Below, piece after piece: positions 16,855 through 27,439 of a DNA stretch of 64,000 nucleotides. Source of the stretch: Glutamicibacter soli (lineage in GTDB: Bacteria > Actinomycetota > Actinomycetes > Actinomycetales > Micrococcaceae); NCBI RefSeq assembly GCF_003309065.1, contig NZ_POAF01000004.1:186001-250000 (forward strand), read 5' to 3'. The notes below the pieces were generated by a model that saw only the letters and a list, made by a program, of their open reading frames with translations, searched no databases and was not told where the DNA came from. Both the position numbers and the translations under genes were made by a program. Within the stretch, counting starts at the first letter, position 1; each line of letters begins with the position of its first letter.

Positions 16855-18366
16855 ATGACCAAGGCCTATGACACCAAGGAGATCTGGTTTTTCACCGGCA
16901 GCCAGGACCTCTACGGCGAGGAGACGCTGCGCCAGGTGGCGCAGCAGTCCACCGAAGTCGCCGAGGCGCTGGACGCCTCGGCCCAGGTTCCCGCCCGCAT
17001 CGTGTGGAAGCCGGTGCTCAAGGACTCCGACTCCATCCGCCGCGCCATGCTCGACGCCAACTCGGATGACAATGTTCTGGGCGTGATCACCTGGATGCAC
17101 ACCTTCAGCCCTGCCAAGATGTGGATCACCGGCCTGAAGGCGCTGGCCAAGCCGCTGCTGCACTTGCACACGCAGGCAAATGTCGAGCTGCCCTGGGAAT
17201 CGATCGACTTCGATTTCATGAACCTGAACCAGGCGGCCCACGGCGACCGCGAGTACGCCTATCTGGCCACCCGGCTGGGCGCCGCGCGCACCACCGTGGT
17301 GGGCCACGTATCCAACCCGGCCGTGGCCAAGCGTGTTGGCGCCTGGGTGCGCGGCGCCGCCGGATGGGATGCGGTGCAGGGGTTGAACCTGGTGCGATTC
17401 GGCGACAACATGCGCAATGTCGCGGTCACCGAGGGCGACAAGACCGAGGCGGAGATCCGCTTCGGGGTGTCGGTGAACAGCTGGGCGGTCAACGACCTGG
17501 TCGACGCCATGGCCGCGGTGGACCAGGCGCAGGTCGACGCGCTGGTCGCTGAATACGAGCGCGACTACGACGTCGCGCAGGAGCTGCGTGCGGGAGGCGC
17601 GCGCCATGAATCGCTGCGCTATGCCGCGGCGCAGGAGATCGCGCTGGAAACATTCCTGCGCCAGGCCAACGCCTGGGCCTTCACCACCAACTTCGAGGAC
17701 CTGGGCGGGCTGCGGCAGCTGCCCGGCCTAGCGGTGCAGCGCCTGATGGCCAAGGGCTACGGCTTCGGCGCCGAAGGCGACTGGAAGACCGCAGTGCTGG
17801 TGCGCGCGGCCAAGGTCATGGGTGCAGGGCTTCCCGGCGGCGCTTCGCTCATGGAGGACTACACCTACGACCTGACCCCGGGCAGGGAACTGATTCTCGG
17901 TGCGCACATGCTGGAAATCTGCCCCTCGCTGACCACCGTAAAACCCCGCGTGGAAATCCACCCGCTGGGAATCGGCGGGCGCGAGGACCCGGTGCGCATG
18001 GTCTTCAACGCCGGCGCAACCGAGGGAGCGGTGGTCGTATCAATGGCTGACATGAGAGAACGCTTCCGCCTGACGGCAAATGTGGTGGACGTTCTCGCGC
18101 CGCCGGCCGACCTGCCGAACCTGCCGGTGGCACGGGCGGTGTGGCGTCCGCGTCCGGACTTCAATACCTCGACCGAATCCTGGTTGGCTGCCGGCGGAGC
18201 GCATCACACCGTCATGTCCACGGGTGCGGGAATTGAAGAATTCGAAATCTTCGCCGAGATCGCGGGCACCGAGTTGCTGGTCATCGACGAGGAAACCACC
18301 CGGCGCAACTTCGCCCAGCAGATCCGGGTTAACCAGGCGTATTTCCGGCTGGCCCAAGGTTTCTGA
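16855..18366 (+). CDS. araA: L-arabinose isomerase
   Basis: The 503-residue enzyme isomerises L-arabinose to L-ribulose and uses Mn2+. Family marks include [17 protein letters not shown] at the N-terminus, [29 protein letters not shown], and the metal/active-site blocks [15 protein letters not shown] and [20 protein letters not shown], with catalytic Glu and His ligands present. The length is the usual one. It starts 7 bases after araD and completes the araBDA operon. Confidence 0.97.
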   Translation: MTKAYDTKEIWFFTGSQDLYGEETLRQVAQQSTEVAEALDASAQVPARIVWKPVLKDSDSIRRAMLDANSDDNVLGVITWMHTFSPAKMWITGLKALAKPLLHLHTQANVELPWESIDFDFMNLNQAAHGDREYAYLATRLGAARTTVVGHVSNPAVAKRVGAWVRGAAGWDAVQGLNLVRFGDNMRNVAVTEGDKTEAEIRFGVSVNSWAVNDLVDAMAAVDQAQVDALVAEYERDYDVAQELRAGGARHESLRYAAAQEIALETFLRQANAWAFTTNFEDLGGLRQLPGLAVQRLMAKGYGFGAEGDWKTAVLVRAAKVMGAGLPGGASLMEDYTYDLTPGRELILGAHMLEICPSLTTVKPRVEIHPLGIGGREDPVRMVFNAGATEGAVVVSMADMRERFRLTANVVDVLAPPADLPNLPVARAVWRPRPDFNTSTESWLAAGGAHHTVMSTGAGIEEFEIFAEIAGTELLVIDEETTRRNFAQQIRVNQAYFRLAQGF

Positions 18367-18415
18367 AACTTCAGGCGGCATCCGGTATTCCCGGCTACCG
18401 GCAATCACCGCTACG

Positions 18416-18475
18416 CATTACGCGACAGTAACATCAGGTCACGAGATGGTTGGGCTCCACGACCTGCGCGTAATG
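18416..18475. terminator. Nested stem after araA
   Basis: CATTACGCG (18416-18424) pairs with CGCGTAATG (18467-18475), and inside it CAGGTC (18435) pairs with GACCTG (18461), leaving a one-sided bulge of ten bases. It lies 50 bases after araA and 69 bases before the second operator, so it probably ends the araBDA transcript. There is no U-tract. Confidence 0.45.
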
Positions 18476-18543
18476 TCGTGGATCACATTCGTTGCCTCGA
18501 ACCCGGAAAGATATTTTTGTAAGGAAGGGTGGCTCATATCACT

Positions 18544-18557
18544 TGTTAGCGCTAACA
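18544..18557. promoter_or_regulatory. LacI-family operator upstream of the sugar ABC operon
   Basis: The 14-mer TGTTAGCGCTAACA is identical to that before araB and lies 54 bases before the binding-protein gene. It places the transporter and the gal genes behind it in the same regulon. Confidence 0.88.
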
Positions 18558-18610
18558 TAGTGTGAGCCGGGTCCCATTTCCGGGCGAGGCGGACTTTTCA
18601 AGGAGGAAAA

Positions 18611-19780
18611 ATGGCATGGAATAACTGGGCCCGCAAGGCTGCGGCAACCCTCGGATCCGTCGCACTGGTCACGACCCTCGCCGCATGCGGCGGCAGCGGT
18701 GCAGGCGGCGGCGCCGGAGCCGGCAGCGGAGAATCCACCGCACCGGAGGACATCCAGGTCGGCGTGGCAATGCCCACCGAAACTTCGGAACGCTGGATCG
18801 CCGACGGCGATGCCGTGAAGTCGCAGCTGGAGGAAGCCGGTTATTCGGTGGACCTGCAGTTCGCCAACGACGACATCCCGACCCAGCAGCAGCAGATCGA
18901 CCAGATGATCACCAAGGGCGCGGATATCCTCGTTGTCGCCTCGATCGACGGCACGGCGCTGTCCAACCAGCTGCAGGCCGCCGCGGACCAGGACATCCCG
19001 ATCATTTCCTACGACCGGCTGATCAACGGCACGGAAAACGTCGACTTCTACGTCACCTTCGACAACTACAACGTCGGCGTGCAGCAGGCGACCTCGTTGC
19101 TGACCGGCCTGGGCCTGCTGGATGCCGACGGCAACAAGACCGACAAGAAGGGTCCGCTGAACATCGAGCTGTTCGCCGGATCGCTGGACGACAACAACGC
19201 CCACTTCTTCTGGAAGGGCGCCATCGACACCCTGCAGCCGTACCTGGATGACAAGACCCTGGTGGTCAAGTCCGGGCAGACCAAGATCGAGCAGGCAGCC
19301 ACCCTGCGCTGGAGCCAGGAAGAGGCCCAGAGCCGCATGGAAGACCTGCTGACCGCGCACTACGCCGGCGGCAAGACCCAGCTGGACGGCGTCCTCTCGC
19401 CATTCGACGGCATCTCCCGCGGCGTCATCACCGCCCTGAGCAACGCAGGCTACGGCAAGGACATCAAGGCCGGGCTGCCGGTCGTCAGCGGCCAGGACGC
19501 GGAAATCGCCTCGGTGAAGCTGATCGATGACGGAGTCCAGTACTCCACCATCTTCAAGGACACCCGCAAGCTGGCCAGCCAGGCCGTCGACGCGGTCAAG
19601 GCCTACGCCGGCGGCGGCGAGCCGACCGCCAACGACACCGAGTCGTACAACAACGGCGTCAAGGCAGTTCCTTCCTTCCTGCTGGAATCGGACATCGTGA
19701 TTGCTGACAACATCCAGAAGCTGCTGGTTGACTCCGGTTACTACACCGCGGACGAAGTGAAGTCCGGTCAGAGCAAGTAG
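18611..19780 (+). CDS. chvE: Multiple-monosaccharide ABC transporter binding lipoprotein, ChvE-like
   Basis: The 389-residue protein begins with a lipoprotein signal peptide ending at the lipobox LAAC (Cys at about residue 26), then a Gly/Ser linker, then a two-lobe sugar-binding domain. The lobes show VGVAMPTETSERWIADGDAVKSQLEEAGY and QMITKGADILVVASIDGTAL, the ChvE/XylF pattern. ChvE-type proteins bind L-arabinose, D-galactose, D-glucose and D-xylose, which fits genes for arabinose and galactose use on both sides. AAGGAGGAAAA gives a very strong ribosome site. It is anchored on the outer face of the membrane. Confidence 0.93.
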   Translation: MAWNNWARKAAATLGSVALVTTLAACGGSGAGGGAGAGSGESTAPEDIQVGVAMPTETSERWIADGDAVKSQLEEAGYSVDLQFANDDIPTQQQQIDQMITKGADILVVASIDGTALSNQLQAAADQDIPIISYDRLINGTENVDFYVTFDNYNVGVQQATSLLTGLGLLDADGNKTDKKGPLNIELFAGSLDDNNAHFFWKGAIDTLQPYLDDKTLVVKSGQTKIEQAATLRWSQEEAQSRMEDLLTAHYAGGKTQLDGVLSPFDGISRGVITALSNAGYGKDIKAGLPVVSGQDAEIASVKLIDDGVQYSTIFKDTRKLASQAVDAVKAYAGGGEPTANDTESYNNGVKAVPSFLLESDIVIADNIQKLLVDSGYYTADEVKSGQSK

Positions 19781-19867
19781 CGCTCCTACCGGCTGGGGGG
19801 TGGCGGGCCGGCACGGCCCGCCAACCCGACGCATCGACCAAAGATCACAGCAAGGACCTGGGTACCC

Positions 19868-21406
19868 ATGGACACCACTATCCTGCAGATGCAGGACATC
19901 ACCAAGACCTTCCCCGGCGTCAAGGCGCTGGACGGCGTCAACCTCACCGTGCAGCAGGGAGAAATCCACGCCATCTGCGGTGAAAACGGCGCCGGGAAAT
20001 CCACCCTCATGAAAGTGCTCTCCGGGGTCTACCCGCACGGCAGCTACGAGGGACGGATCCTGTTCGAGGGCCAGGAGCTGAAAGCGTCGAACATCAAGGA
20101 TTCCGAAGCGCAGGGCATCGTCATTATCCACCAGGAGCTGGCCCTGGTGCCCTACCTGTCCGTGGCGGAGAACATCTTCCTGGGCAACGAAACCCAGCGC
20201 GGCGGCTTCATCGACTGGAACGAAACCAACCAGCGCGCCGCCAAGCTGCTGGCCCGCGTGGGACTGGACGAACTGCCGGTCACCCCGGTCGGCCAGCTGG
20301 GCGTAGGCAAGCAGCAGCTCGTTGAAATCGCCAAGGCACTGAGCAAGAACGTGAAACTGCTGATCCTCGACGAGCCCACCGCGGCCCTGAACGACGAGGA
20401 CTCCGCCCACCTGCTGCAGCTGCTGCGCGGGCTACGCGAGCAGGGAATCACCTCGATCATCATTTCCCACAAGCTCGGGGAGATCGAAGACATCGCGAAC
20501 ACCACCACCATCATCCGCGACGGCCAGTCGGTGGAAGCCCTGGACATGTCGGACCCGGCCTCCACCCAGAACCGCATCATCCGCGGCATGGTCGGCCGCG
20601 AGCTCTCCGCCCGCTACCCGGACCGAACCCCGCAGATCGGGGAGGTCGTTTTCGAAGTCAAGAACTGGTCGGTGTACCACCCGACCCAGCAGGACCGGAA
20701 GGTCGTGGACAACGCCTCGCTCCAGGTGCGCGCCGGGGAAATCGTCGGCATCGCCGGGCTGATGGGGGCCGGGCGCACCGAACTGGCGATGAGCGTCTTC
20801 GGGCACAGCTACGGCCGCGCCATCACCGGCGAGGTCCACATGGACGGCCGGAAGGTGGACACCTCCACCGTCGGGAAGGCCATCAAGGCAGGCATCGCCT
20901 ATGTCTCGGAGGACCGCAAGAAGTTCGGCCTGAACCTCATCGAGGACATCCGCGTGAACACCACCGCGGCAGGACTGGCAAAGATCTCCTCCAACGGATT
21001 CGTGGACGGCAACAAGGAAATCCAGATCGCCGAGCACTACCGCAAGTCCATGCGGATCAAGACCCCGAACGTCATGGCCAAGACCGGGAACCTTTCCGGC
21101 GGCAACCAGCAGAAAGTCGTGCTGGGCAAATGGCTGCACACCGCGCCGGAGCTGCTGATCCTGGACGAGCCCACCCGCGGCATCGACGTCGGGGCCAAAT
21201 ACGAGATCTACACGATCATCAACGAACTCGCGGCCGCCGGCAAGGCGGTGCTGGTCATCTCCTCCGAGCTGCCGGAACTGCTGGGCATCTGCGACCGCAT
21301 CTACACACTCGCCTACGGCCGGATGACCGGCCAGCTGCCACGAGCCGAAGCCACCCAGGAACGCCTCATGGAGCTCATGACCATTGAGAGGGAGAGCGCC
21401 CGATGA
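19868..21406 (+). CDS. gguA: Sugar ABC transporter ATPase, GguA/MmsA type
   Basis: The 512-residue tandem ATPase of the ribose/xylose type has two nucleotide-binding domains. The first has Walker [10 protein letters not shown] (about residue 38), [12 protein letters not shown] and [11 protein letters not shown]. The second has the usual degenerate Walker [10 protein letters not shown], the signature [13 protein letters not shown] and [20 protein letters not shown]. It powers sugar uptake with the adjoining permease and binding protein. The stop codon overlaps the permease start (ATGA). Confidence 0.95.
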   Translation: MDTTILQMQDITKTFPGVKALDGVNLTVQQGEIHAICGENGAGKSTLMKVLSGVYPHGSYEGRILFEGQELKASNIKDSEAQGIVIIHQELALVPYLSVAENIFLGNETQRGGFIDWNETNQRAAKLLARVGLDELPVTPVGQLGVGKQQLVEIAKALSKNVKLLILDEPTAALNDEDSAHLLQLLRGLREQGITSIIISHKLGEIEDIANTTTIIRDGQSVEALDMSDPASTQNRIIRGMVGRELSARYPDRTPQIGEVVFEVKNWSVYHPTQQDRKVVDNASLQVRAGEIVGIAGLMGAGRTELAMSVFGHSYGRAITGEVHMDGRKVDTSTVGKAIKAGIAYVSEDRKKFGLNLIEDIRVNTTAAGLAKISSNGFVDGNKEIQIAEHYRKSMRIKTPNVMAKTGNLSGGNQQKVVLGKWLHTAPELLILDEPTRGIDVGAKYEIYTIINELAAAGKAVLVISSELPELLGICDRIYTLAYGRMTGQLPRAEATQERLMELMTIERESAR

Positions 21407-22584
21407 CGATCTCATCCGAGCTGAAAGACATCTTCACCAAGAACCTGCGCACCTCGGGCATCTACATCGCCTTCGTGCTGATCGTGCTGCTGTTCACCGT
21501 GCTGACCAACGGGCTGCTGCTCAGCCCGACGAACATCACCAACATCGTCCTGCAGTACTCCTACGTGCTGGTGCTCGCGCTGGGCATGATCATCGTGATC
21601 GTCGGCGGGCACATCGACCTGTCGGTGGGATCGCTGGTCGCGCTGACCGGCGCGGTGTCGGCGGTGCTGGTCATCAAGGGCGGAATGCCCTGGTGGGTCG
21701 GCATGCTCGCCGGCATCCTCACCGGCGCGCTGTGCGGGGTGTGGCAGGGTTTCTGGGTGGCGATCGTGGGGATCCCGTCCTTCATCGTGACCCTTGCCGG
21801 CATGCTGCTCTTCCGCGGCCTGACCTACGAGGTGCTGAACAACATCTCGCTCTCGCCGTTCCCCGCCGGATACCAGAAGATCGCCGGCGGCTTCCTCAAC
21901 GGCCTGCTCGGCGGCTACGGCTTCGACACCTTCACCCTGGTCATCGGCGTGATCGCGGTGGCCGGCCTGGTCGTCTCGGCCTGGCGCACCCGTCAGGGGC
22001 GCGTGAAGTACGGCCAGCAGGTCGAGTCGATGGCGATGTTCCTGGGCAAGAACCTGCTCTCCGCGGCGATCATCCTGTGGTTCTTCTGGCAGATCGCCAC
22101 CAGCCGCGGCATGCCGATCGTGCTGATCATCCTGGGCGTGCTCATCATCGCGTACCACGTGCTGACCACCAAGACCGTGTTCGGACGCCATGTCTACGCG
22201 ATCGGCGGCAACCTGTCCGCGGCGAAGCTCTCCGGCGTGAACATCAAGAAGATCAACTTCTGGATCTTCATCAACATGGGCATGCTCGCCGGCGTGGCCG
22301 GCGTGGTGTTCTCCTCGCGCTCCAACGGCGCCCAGCCGGGCGCCGGCAACATGTTCGAGCTCGACGCGATCGCCGCCTGCTTCATCGGCGGCGCCTCGAC
22401 CACCGGCGGCGTGGGCCGCGTGACCGGCGCGATCGTCGGCGGCCTGGTCATGGCGGTGCTCTCCAACGGCATGCAGCTGATGGGCGTGGGCGCCTCCGCC
22501 CAGCAGATCGTCAAGGGCATCGTGCTGCTGCTGGCAGTCGCCTTCGACATCTACAACAAGCGCCGCGTGGGCCAGGGCAGTTGA
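21403..22584 (+). CDS. gguB: Sugar ABC transporter permease, GguB/MmsB type
   Basis: The 393-residue protein has about ten membrane helices and the BPD_transp_2 hallmarks [23 protein letters not shown] and [24 protein letters not shown]. The [21 protein letters not shown] loop couples to the ATPase. It has the longer central cytoplasmic loop seen in the multiple-monosaccharide subgroup. It starts inside the last codon of the ATPase gene, which implies translational coupling. Around its C-terminus the downstream galM frame is open for a long way antisense-like, but that upstream frame is not coding. Confidence 0.94.
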   Translation: MTISSELKDIFTKNLRTSGIYIAFVLIVLLFTVLTNGLLLSPTNITNIVLQYSYVLVLALGMIIVIVGGHIDLSVGSLVALTGAVSAVLVIKGGMPWWVGMLAGILTGALCGVWQGFWVAIVGIPSFIVTLAGMLLFRGLTYEVLNNISLSPFPAGYQKIAGGFLNGLLGGYGFDTFTLVIGVIAVAGLVVSAWRTRQGRVKYGQQVESMAMFLGKNLLSAAIILWFFWQIATSRGMPIVLIILGVLIIAYHVLTTKTVFGRHVYAIGGNLSAAKLSGVNIKKINFWIFINMGMLAGVAGVVFSSRSNGAQPGAGNMFELDAIAACFIGGASTTGGVGRVTGAIVGGLVMAVLSNGMQLMGVGASAQQIVKGIVLLLAVAFDIYNKRRVGQGS

Positions 22585-22595
22585 GCCCGGACGCC

Positions 22596-23525
22596 ATGCG
22601 CACCACCGCGAACGGAAAAATCGCCACGCTGGAAGCCCACGGGTTCACCGCGCGCATCGCCAGCGTGGGCGCCGCCTTGGCCGGCCTGGAATTCCGGGGC
22701 AGGCCCTTGGTGCGCCCCTTCGACACGGATAGGGCGCGCCCGGTCTACTCCGGGGCGCTGCTGGCCCCCTGGCCCAACCGGGTGGTCGATGGGCGCTACG
22801 GCTGGCAGGGCCGCGAACACCAGCTGGCGCTGACCGAGCCGGCGCGCGGGCATGCGCTGCACGGGCTGGCGGCGAATACCGATTTCACCGTCACCGCCGA
22901 GGACGCCTCGTCCCTGCGGCTTGCGGCGCTTCTCCCGGCGCAGGAGGGATACCCCTTCGCGCTGGAGCTGGCCGTCGAATTCCGGCTGGATCAGGACGGG
23001 CTGCGCACGCTGGTGACCGCCGCCAACATCGGCCGGGACACCGCGCCGCTGGGCTGGGGGTCGCACAGCTACCTGCTCGCCCCCGGCCGGCCGGAGGACT
23101 GGGTCCTTACGCTGCCCGCCGCCGCCGTGCAGGAAACCCGCGGCGAGCGGCTGCTGCCCGGGCGGCTGGTGCCGGTGGAGCAATTCGATCACGGGGCGCT
23201 GGATTTCCGCGCGCCGCGGGCGCTGGGGCAGACCTTCATCGACCACGCCTATACCCGCCTGCAGGCGGATTCCTCCGGCCTCTTCCACGCCAGCGTCACC
23301 GACGCCCAGGGGGTCGGCGCCCAGATCACCTGGGACGAGGCCTGCCGGTGGGTCCAGGTGCATACCGCCGACCGCCCGGAGCCGGAACTGGACCGTACGG
23401 GACTGGCGCTGGAACCGATGACCTGCCCTCCTGACGCCTTCAACAGCCACCAGCACCTCATCGCGCTGGAACCCGGGGCCAGCCACCAAGCATCCTGGCT
23501 CATCGGCCCGGTCCAGCCGCGCTGA
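22596..23525 (+). CDS. galM: Aldose 1-epimerase (mutarotase)
   Basis: The 309-residue protein interconverts the alpha and beta anomers of galactose and related sugars, feeding galactokinase. Marks: LAPWPNRVVDGRY near residue 50 (substrate-binding Asn-Arg), HALHGLAAN with the catalytic His, GWGSHSYLL with the second His, and DHAYTRL. I chose ATG 22596, 11 bases after the permease; TTG 22581 is possible. The same frame stays open upstream across the permease gene, but that part is a shadow. First gene of the gal block in the transporter operon. Confidence 0.92.
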   Translation: MRTTANGKIATLEAHGFTARIASVGAALAGLEFRGRPLVRPFDTDRARPVYSGALLAPWPNRVVDGRYGWQGREHQLALTEPARGHALHGLAANTDFTVTAEDASSLRLAALLPAQEGYPFALELAVEFRLDQDGLRTLVTAANIGRDTAPLGWGSHSYLLAPGRPEDWVLTLPAAAVQETRGERLLPGRLVPVEQFDHGALDFRAPRALGQTFIDHAYTRLQADSSGLFHASVTDAQGVGAQITWDEACRWVQVHTADRPEPELDRTGLALEPMTCPPDAFNSHQHLIALEPGASHQASWLIGPVQPR

Positions 23526-23567
23526 GAACCGCCACCACACCGTGCACCGTCAATGGGAGAACACGCC

Positions 23568-24673
<1,106 letters not shown>

Positions 24674-24674
<1 letters not shown>

Positions 24675-25858
24675 TGAGCGCCAGCAACTCCCGCCGGACC
24701 GCTGTGCGCATCCAGGCCCTGCGCGCCGGCTTCGCGAAAATCTACGGCCAGGAACCGGAGGGCGTGTGGCGCGCGCCGGGGCGCGTGAACCTGATCGGCG
24801 AGCACACCGACTACAACCTGGGTTTCGTGCTGCCCTTCGCCATCGACAAAAACGCCCTGGTGGCAGTGCGGCGCCGCGATCCGCAGGGCGCGGATCCGCA
24901 GCTGCTGCAGTTCGCCTCCACCTTCGGCGGCGAGCAGGTGACCAGCGTGCGGCTCGAAGACCTCGCCCCCGGGGCCGTGCCGGGGTGGGCCGCGTACCCG
25001 GCCTCCGTGGCCTGGGTGCTGGGGCAGCAGGAAAACGTCGAGCTGACCGGGTTCGACTTGCTGGTCGACTCGGACGTTCCGGTGGGCTCAGGGCTGTCAT
25101 CCTCCCATGCGCTGGAGGTCGGGACCATCGTGGCGCTCAACGACCTGCTTGGGCTGCAGCTGGAGAAGACCGGCATGGCCCGGCTGACCCAGCGCGCGGA
25201 GAACGAGTTCGTCGGCGCCCCGACCGGCATCATGGACCAGAGCGCCTCGCTGATGTCCCATGCGGAGCACGCGCTGTTCCTCGACTGCCGCAGCCTTGAA
25301 TCCACCGCGGTGCCGCTGCCGCTGGAGCACTGGAATGCGGTGGTGCTGGTCATCGACACCCGGGTGGAGCACTCGCACATCGACGGGGGCTATGCGGCCC
25401 GCCGCGCCAGCTGCGAGCAGGCAGCCGCCGCCCTGGGGGTCGCCTCGCTGCGCGAGATCAGCTCGGTGCCGGAGCTGGAAGGGCTGGATCCGTTGGTCAA
25501 GCGCCGGGCCCGGCATATCGTCACCGAAAACCGCCGGGTGCTGGATGCCGTGGCCGCGCTGCGGGACTCGGATCTGCAGGAGGTGGGCCGGCTGCTCTAC
25601 GAATCCCACGAATCCATGCGGGACGACTACGAGATTTCCGCGCCCGAGCTCGACGTCGCGGTCCAGGCGGCGCGTTCCGCGGGCGCCGTCGGGGCGCGCA
25701 TGACCGGAGGGGGATTCGGCGGCAGCGCCATCGCGCTGATCGACCGGGGGAAAATCCAGGAAACCAGCGAGGCGGTGTACCGGGCGTTCAGCCGGGCCGG
25801 CTTCCAGCGGCCGTCGATCTTCACCGTCAGCGCCGACGAGGGGGCGGGCAGGGCATGA
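24674..25858 (+). CDS. galK: Galactokinase
   Basis: The 394-residue GHMP kinase phosphorylates galactose at C1. It has the galactokinase signature GRVNLIGEHTDYNLGFVLP near residue 36, the ATP loop VPVGSGLSSSHALEVG, and the C-terminal GHMP motif MTGGGFGGSAIAL. The start is GTG, overlapping the last base of galT, and its stop overlaps galE (ATGA), so galT-galK-galE are translationally coupled. Confidence 0.97.
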
Positions 25859-26814
25859 GCTGGCTGGTGACCGGCGGCGCCGGATATATCGGATCCCACG
25901 TGGTCCGCGCGCTGGATGCCGTGGGGCTGGCCCCGGTGGTGGTGGACTCGCTGTCCAGCGGGCTGCGCGAATTCGTCCCGGACCACGTGCCCTTCATCCA
26001 GGCGAGCATCCTCGACGAGGACACGCTCACCGCGCTCCTGGTCGAGCACCAGGTGGCCGGCGTGATCCATCTGGCCGGCTACAAGTACGCGGGGGAGTCG
26101 GTGTCGCATCCGCTGCTGGCCTTCGAGCAGAACGCCACCGGCACCGCACGGCTGCTGGCCGCCATGGAACGGGCTGGCGTGGACCGCATGGTGTTCTCCT
26201 CTTCGGCCGCCGTCTACGGAACCCCGGGCGAAGCGCTGGTCACTGAGCAGACCGGCACCTTCCCCCAGTCCCCGTACGGGCAGAGCAAGTTGATCGGCGA
26301 GTGGCTGATCCGCGACCAGGCGGTGGCCGCCGGACTGAAGCACACCTCGCTGCGCTACTTCAACGTGGTCGGCTCGGGCAGCGAGGAGCTGTTCGATACG
26401 AGCCCGCATAACCTGTTTCCGCTGGTATTCCGCGCGCTGAACTCGGGCCAGGCCCCGAAGATCTTCGGCACCGACTACGACACCGAGGACGGCACCTGCG
26501 TGCGGGACTACGTGCACGTCGCGGACCTGGCCCTGGCGCATGTCGAGGCGGCGAAGCAGCTGGCGGCCGGATCCGGGCTGGAGCCGGTGTACAACCTGGG
26601 TTCCGGCGACGGGGCCTCGGTGCGCCAGATCATGGATGCGGTCGCAGCGGTCACCGGCATCGGATTCACCCCGCTGCTCGAGCCGCGGCGCCCTGGGGAC
26701 CCCGCGCGCATCGTGGCCGACGGCACGCTGGCCGCCCGGGACCTGGGCTGGAGAATGCGCCACAGCCTGCAGGACATGGTGGACAGCGCCTGGCGGGCTT
26801 CGCGCGCCCGGTAG
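25855..26814 (+). CDS. galE: UDP-glucose 4-epimerase
   Basis: The 319-residue extended SDR epimerises UDP-galactose to UDP-glucose and closes the Leloir pathway. It has the NAD loop TGGAGYIGSHVVRAL at residue 6, a serine-rich active-site strand VFSSSAAVYGTPGEA, the catalytic YxxxK as PYGQSKLIGEW, LRYFNVVGSG, and the C-terminal DGTCVRDYVHVADLALAH. It overlaps galK by four bases and is the last gene of the transporter-gal operon. Confidence 0.96.
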   Translation: MSWLVTGGAGYIGSHVVRALDAVGLAPVVVDSLSSGLREFVPDHVPFIQASILDEDTLTALLVEHQVAGVIHLAGYKYAGESVSHPLLAFEQNATGTARLLAAMERAGVDRMVFSSSAAVYGTPGEALVTEQTGTFPQSPYGQSKLIGEWLIRDQAVAAGLKHTSLRYFNVVGSGSEELFDTSPHNLFPLVFRALNSGQAPKIFGTDYDTEDGTCVRDYVHVADLALAHVEAAKQLAAGSGLEPVYNLGSGDGASVRQIMDAVAAVTGIGFTPLLEPRRPGDPARIVADGTLAARDLGWRMRHSLQDMVDSAWRASRAR

Positions 26815-26899
26815 GCACGCGGCCCGCCCCGGGGCTTACCGGCCGGGCAAAGGCTGCGGTGGACTATTCCATCGAGGTGCTCGAAGGGTCCGGAACCAT

Positions 26900-27372
26900 T
26901 TAGCCTCGGGCCGGTCGAGGAGGAATCGGGTCCGGGCGACCGGCGTTCAGCTTTTGCCCGGTAGCGCGTATCGCCCGTTGCATGCACCAAGCGGCGACCG
27001 CTGAGCCCAAGGCGACGAGCGCCGCGGCCGGCAGCAGGTACCCTGCGCCTTCCCAGCCGGCGAGCCCGGTCGTCATCAGACCCGCAGGAATGCAGAGGAC
27101 CGCCGCAGTTGCGGCGGCTGTCGGAACCAGCCGCTGCATGACGCCCCCGGGCCTGCGCCGATGCCCGAAGGCGAGCACGGCGTAGACCCCACCGGCAACC
27201 AGCAGTCCGTACAGCGCACGAAGGGTACGCCATACAGGAATGTGATGACGGTATACTCACGCAACTCAAGAATCACGATGCACAACACAGCGACGGCAAC
27301 ACCGGCAACGGTTCCGCGGGTCAAGAGCGCGAACAGCAGCTCCGAAGGATGCGTCAGGCGAAGGCGGGTCAT
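26900..27372 (-). pseudogene. Frame-disrupted small membrane protein
   Basis: Two minus-strand frames join into one sensible protein. The N-terminal part (from 27372) has one hydrophobic helix, TVAGVAVAVLCIVILELREY, then ITFLYGVPFVR. At about 27215 that frame turns into Cys/Pro-rich nonsense. The frame one step away continues with LYGLLVAGGVYAVLAFGHRRR and then two more hydrophobic helices to the stop at 26900. A one- or two-base slip near 27210-27225 would explain this. It may be a true frameshift mutation or a sequencing error. No family is recognised. It follows galE convergently. Confidence 0.6.
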
Positions 27373-27439
27373 CTGCCCAGACTAGGCCATCACGCCTCCG
27401 CGATGCGCGCTCGCCGGCAGGCTGCCTGCCTGCCGTTGC

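Noticed and set aside
18539-20410. A 623-codon minus-strand frame opposite the transporter genes
   Set aside because: It is the GC-driven antisense shadow of the binding protein and ATPase genes, whose family motifs are intact on the plus strand.
21384-23525. A 713-codon plus-strand frame across the ABC permease and galM
   Set aside because: The first 400 codons are Arg/His-rich shadow of the permease gene in another frame; only the part from about 22596 has galM sequence.
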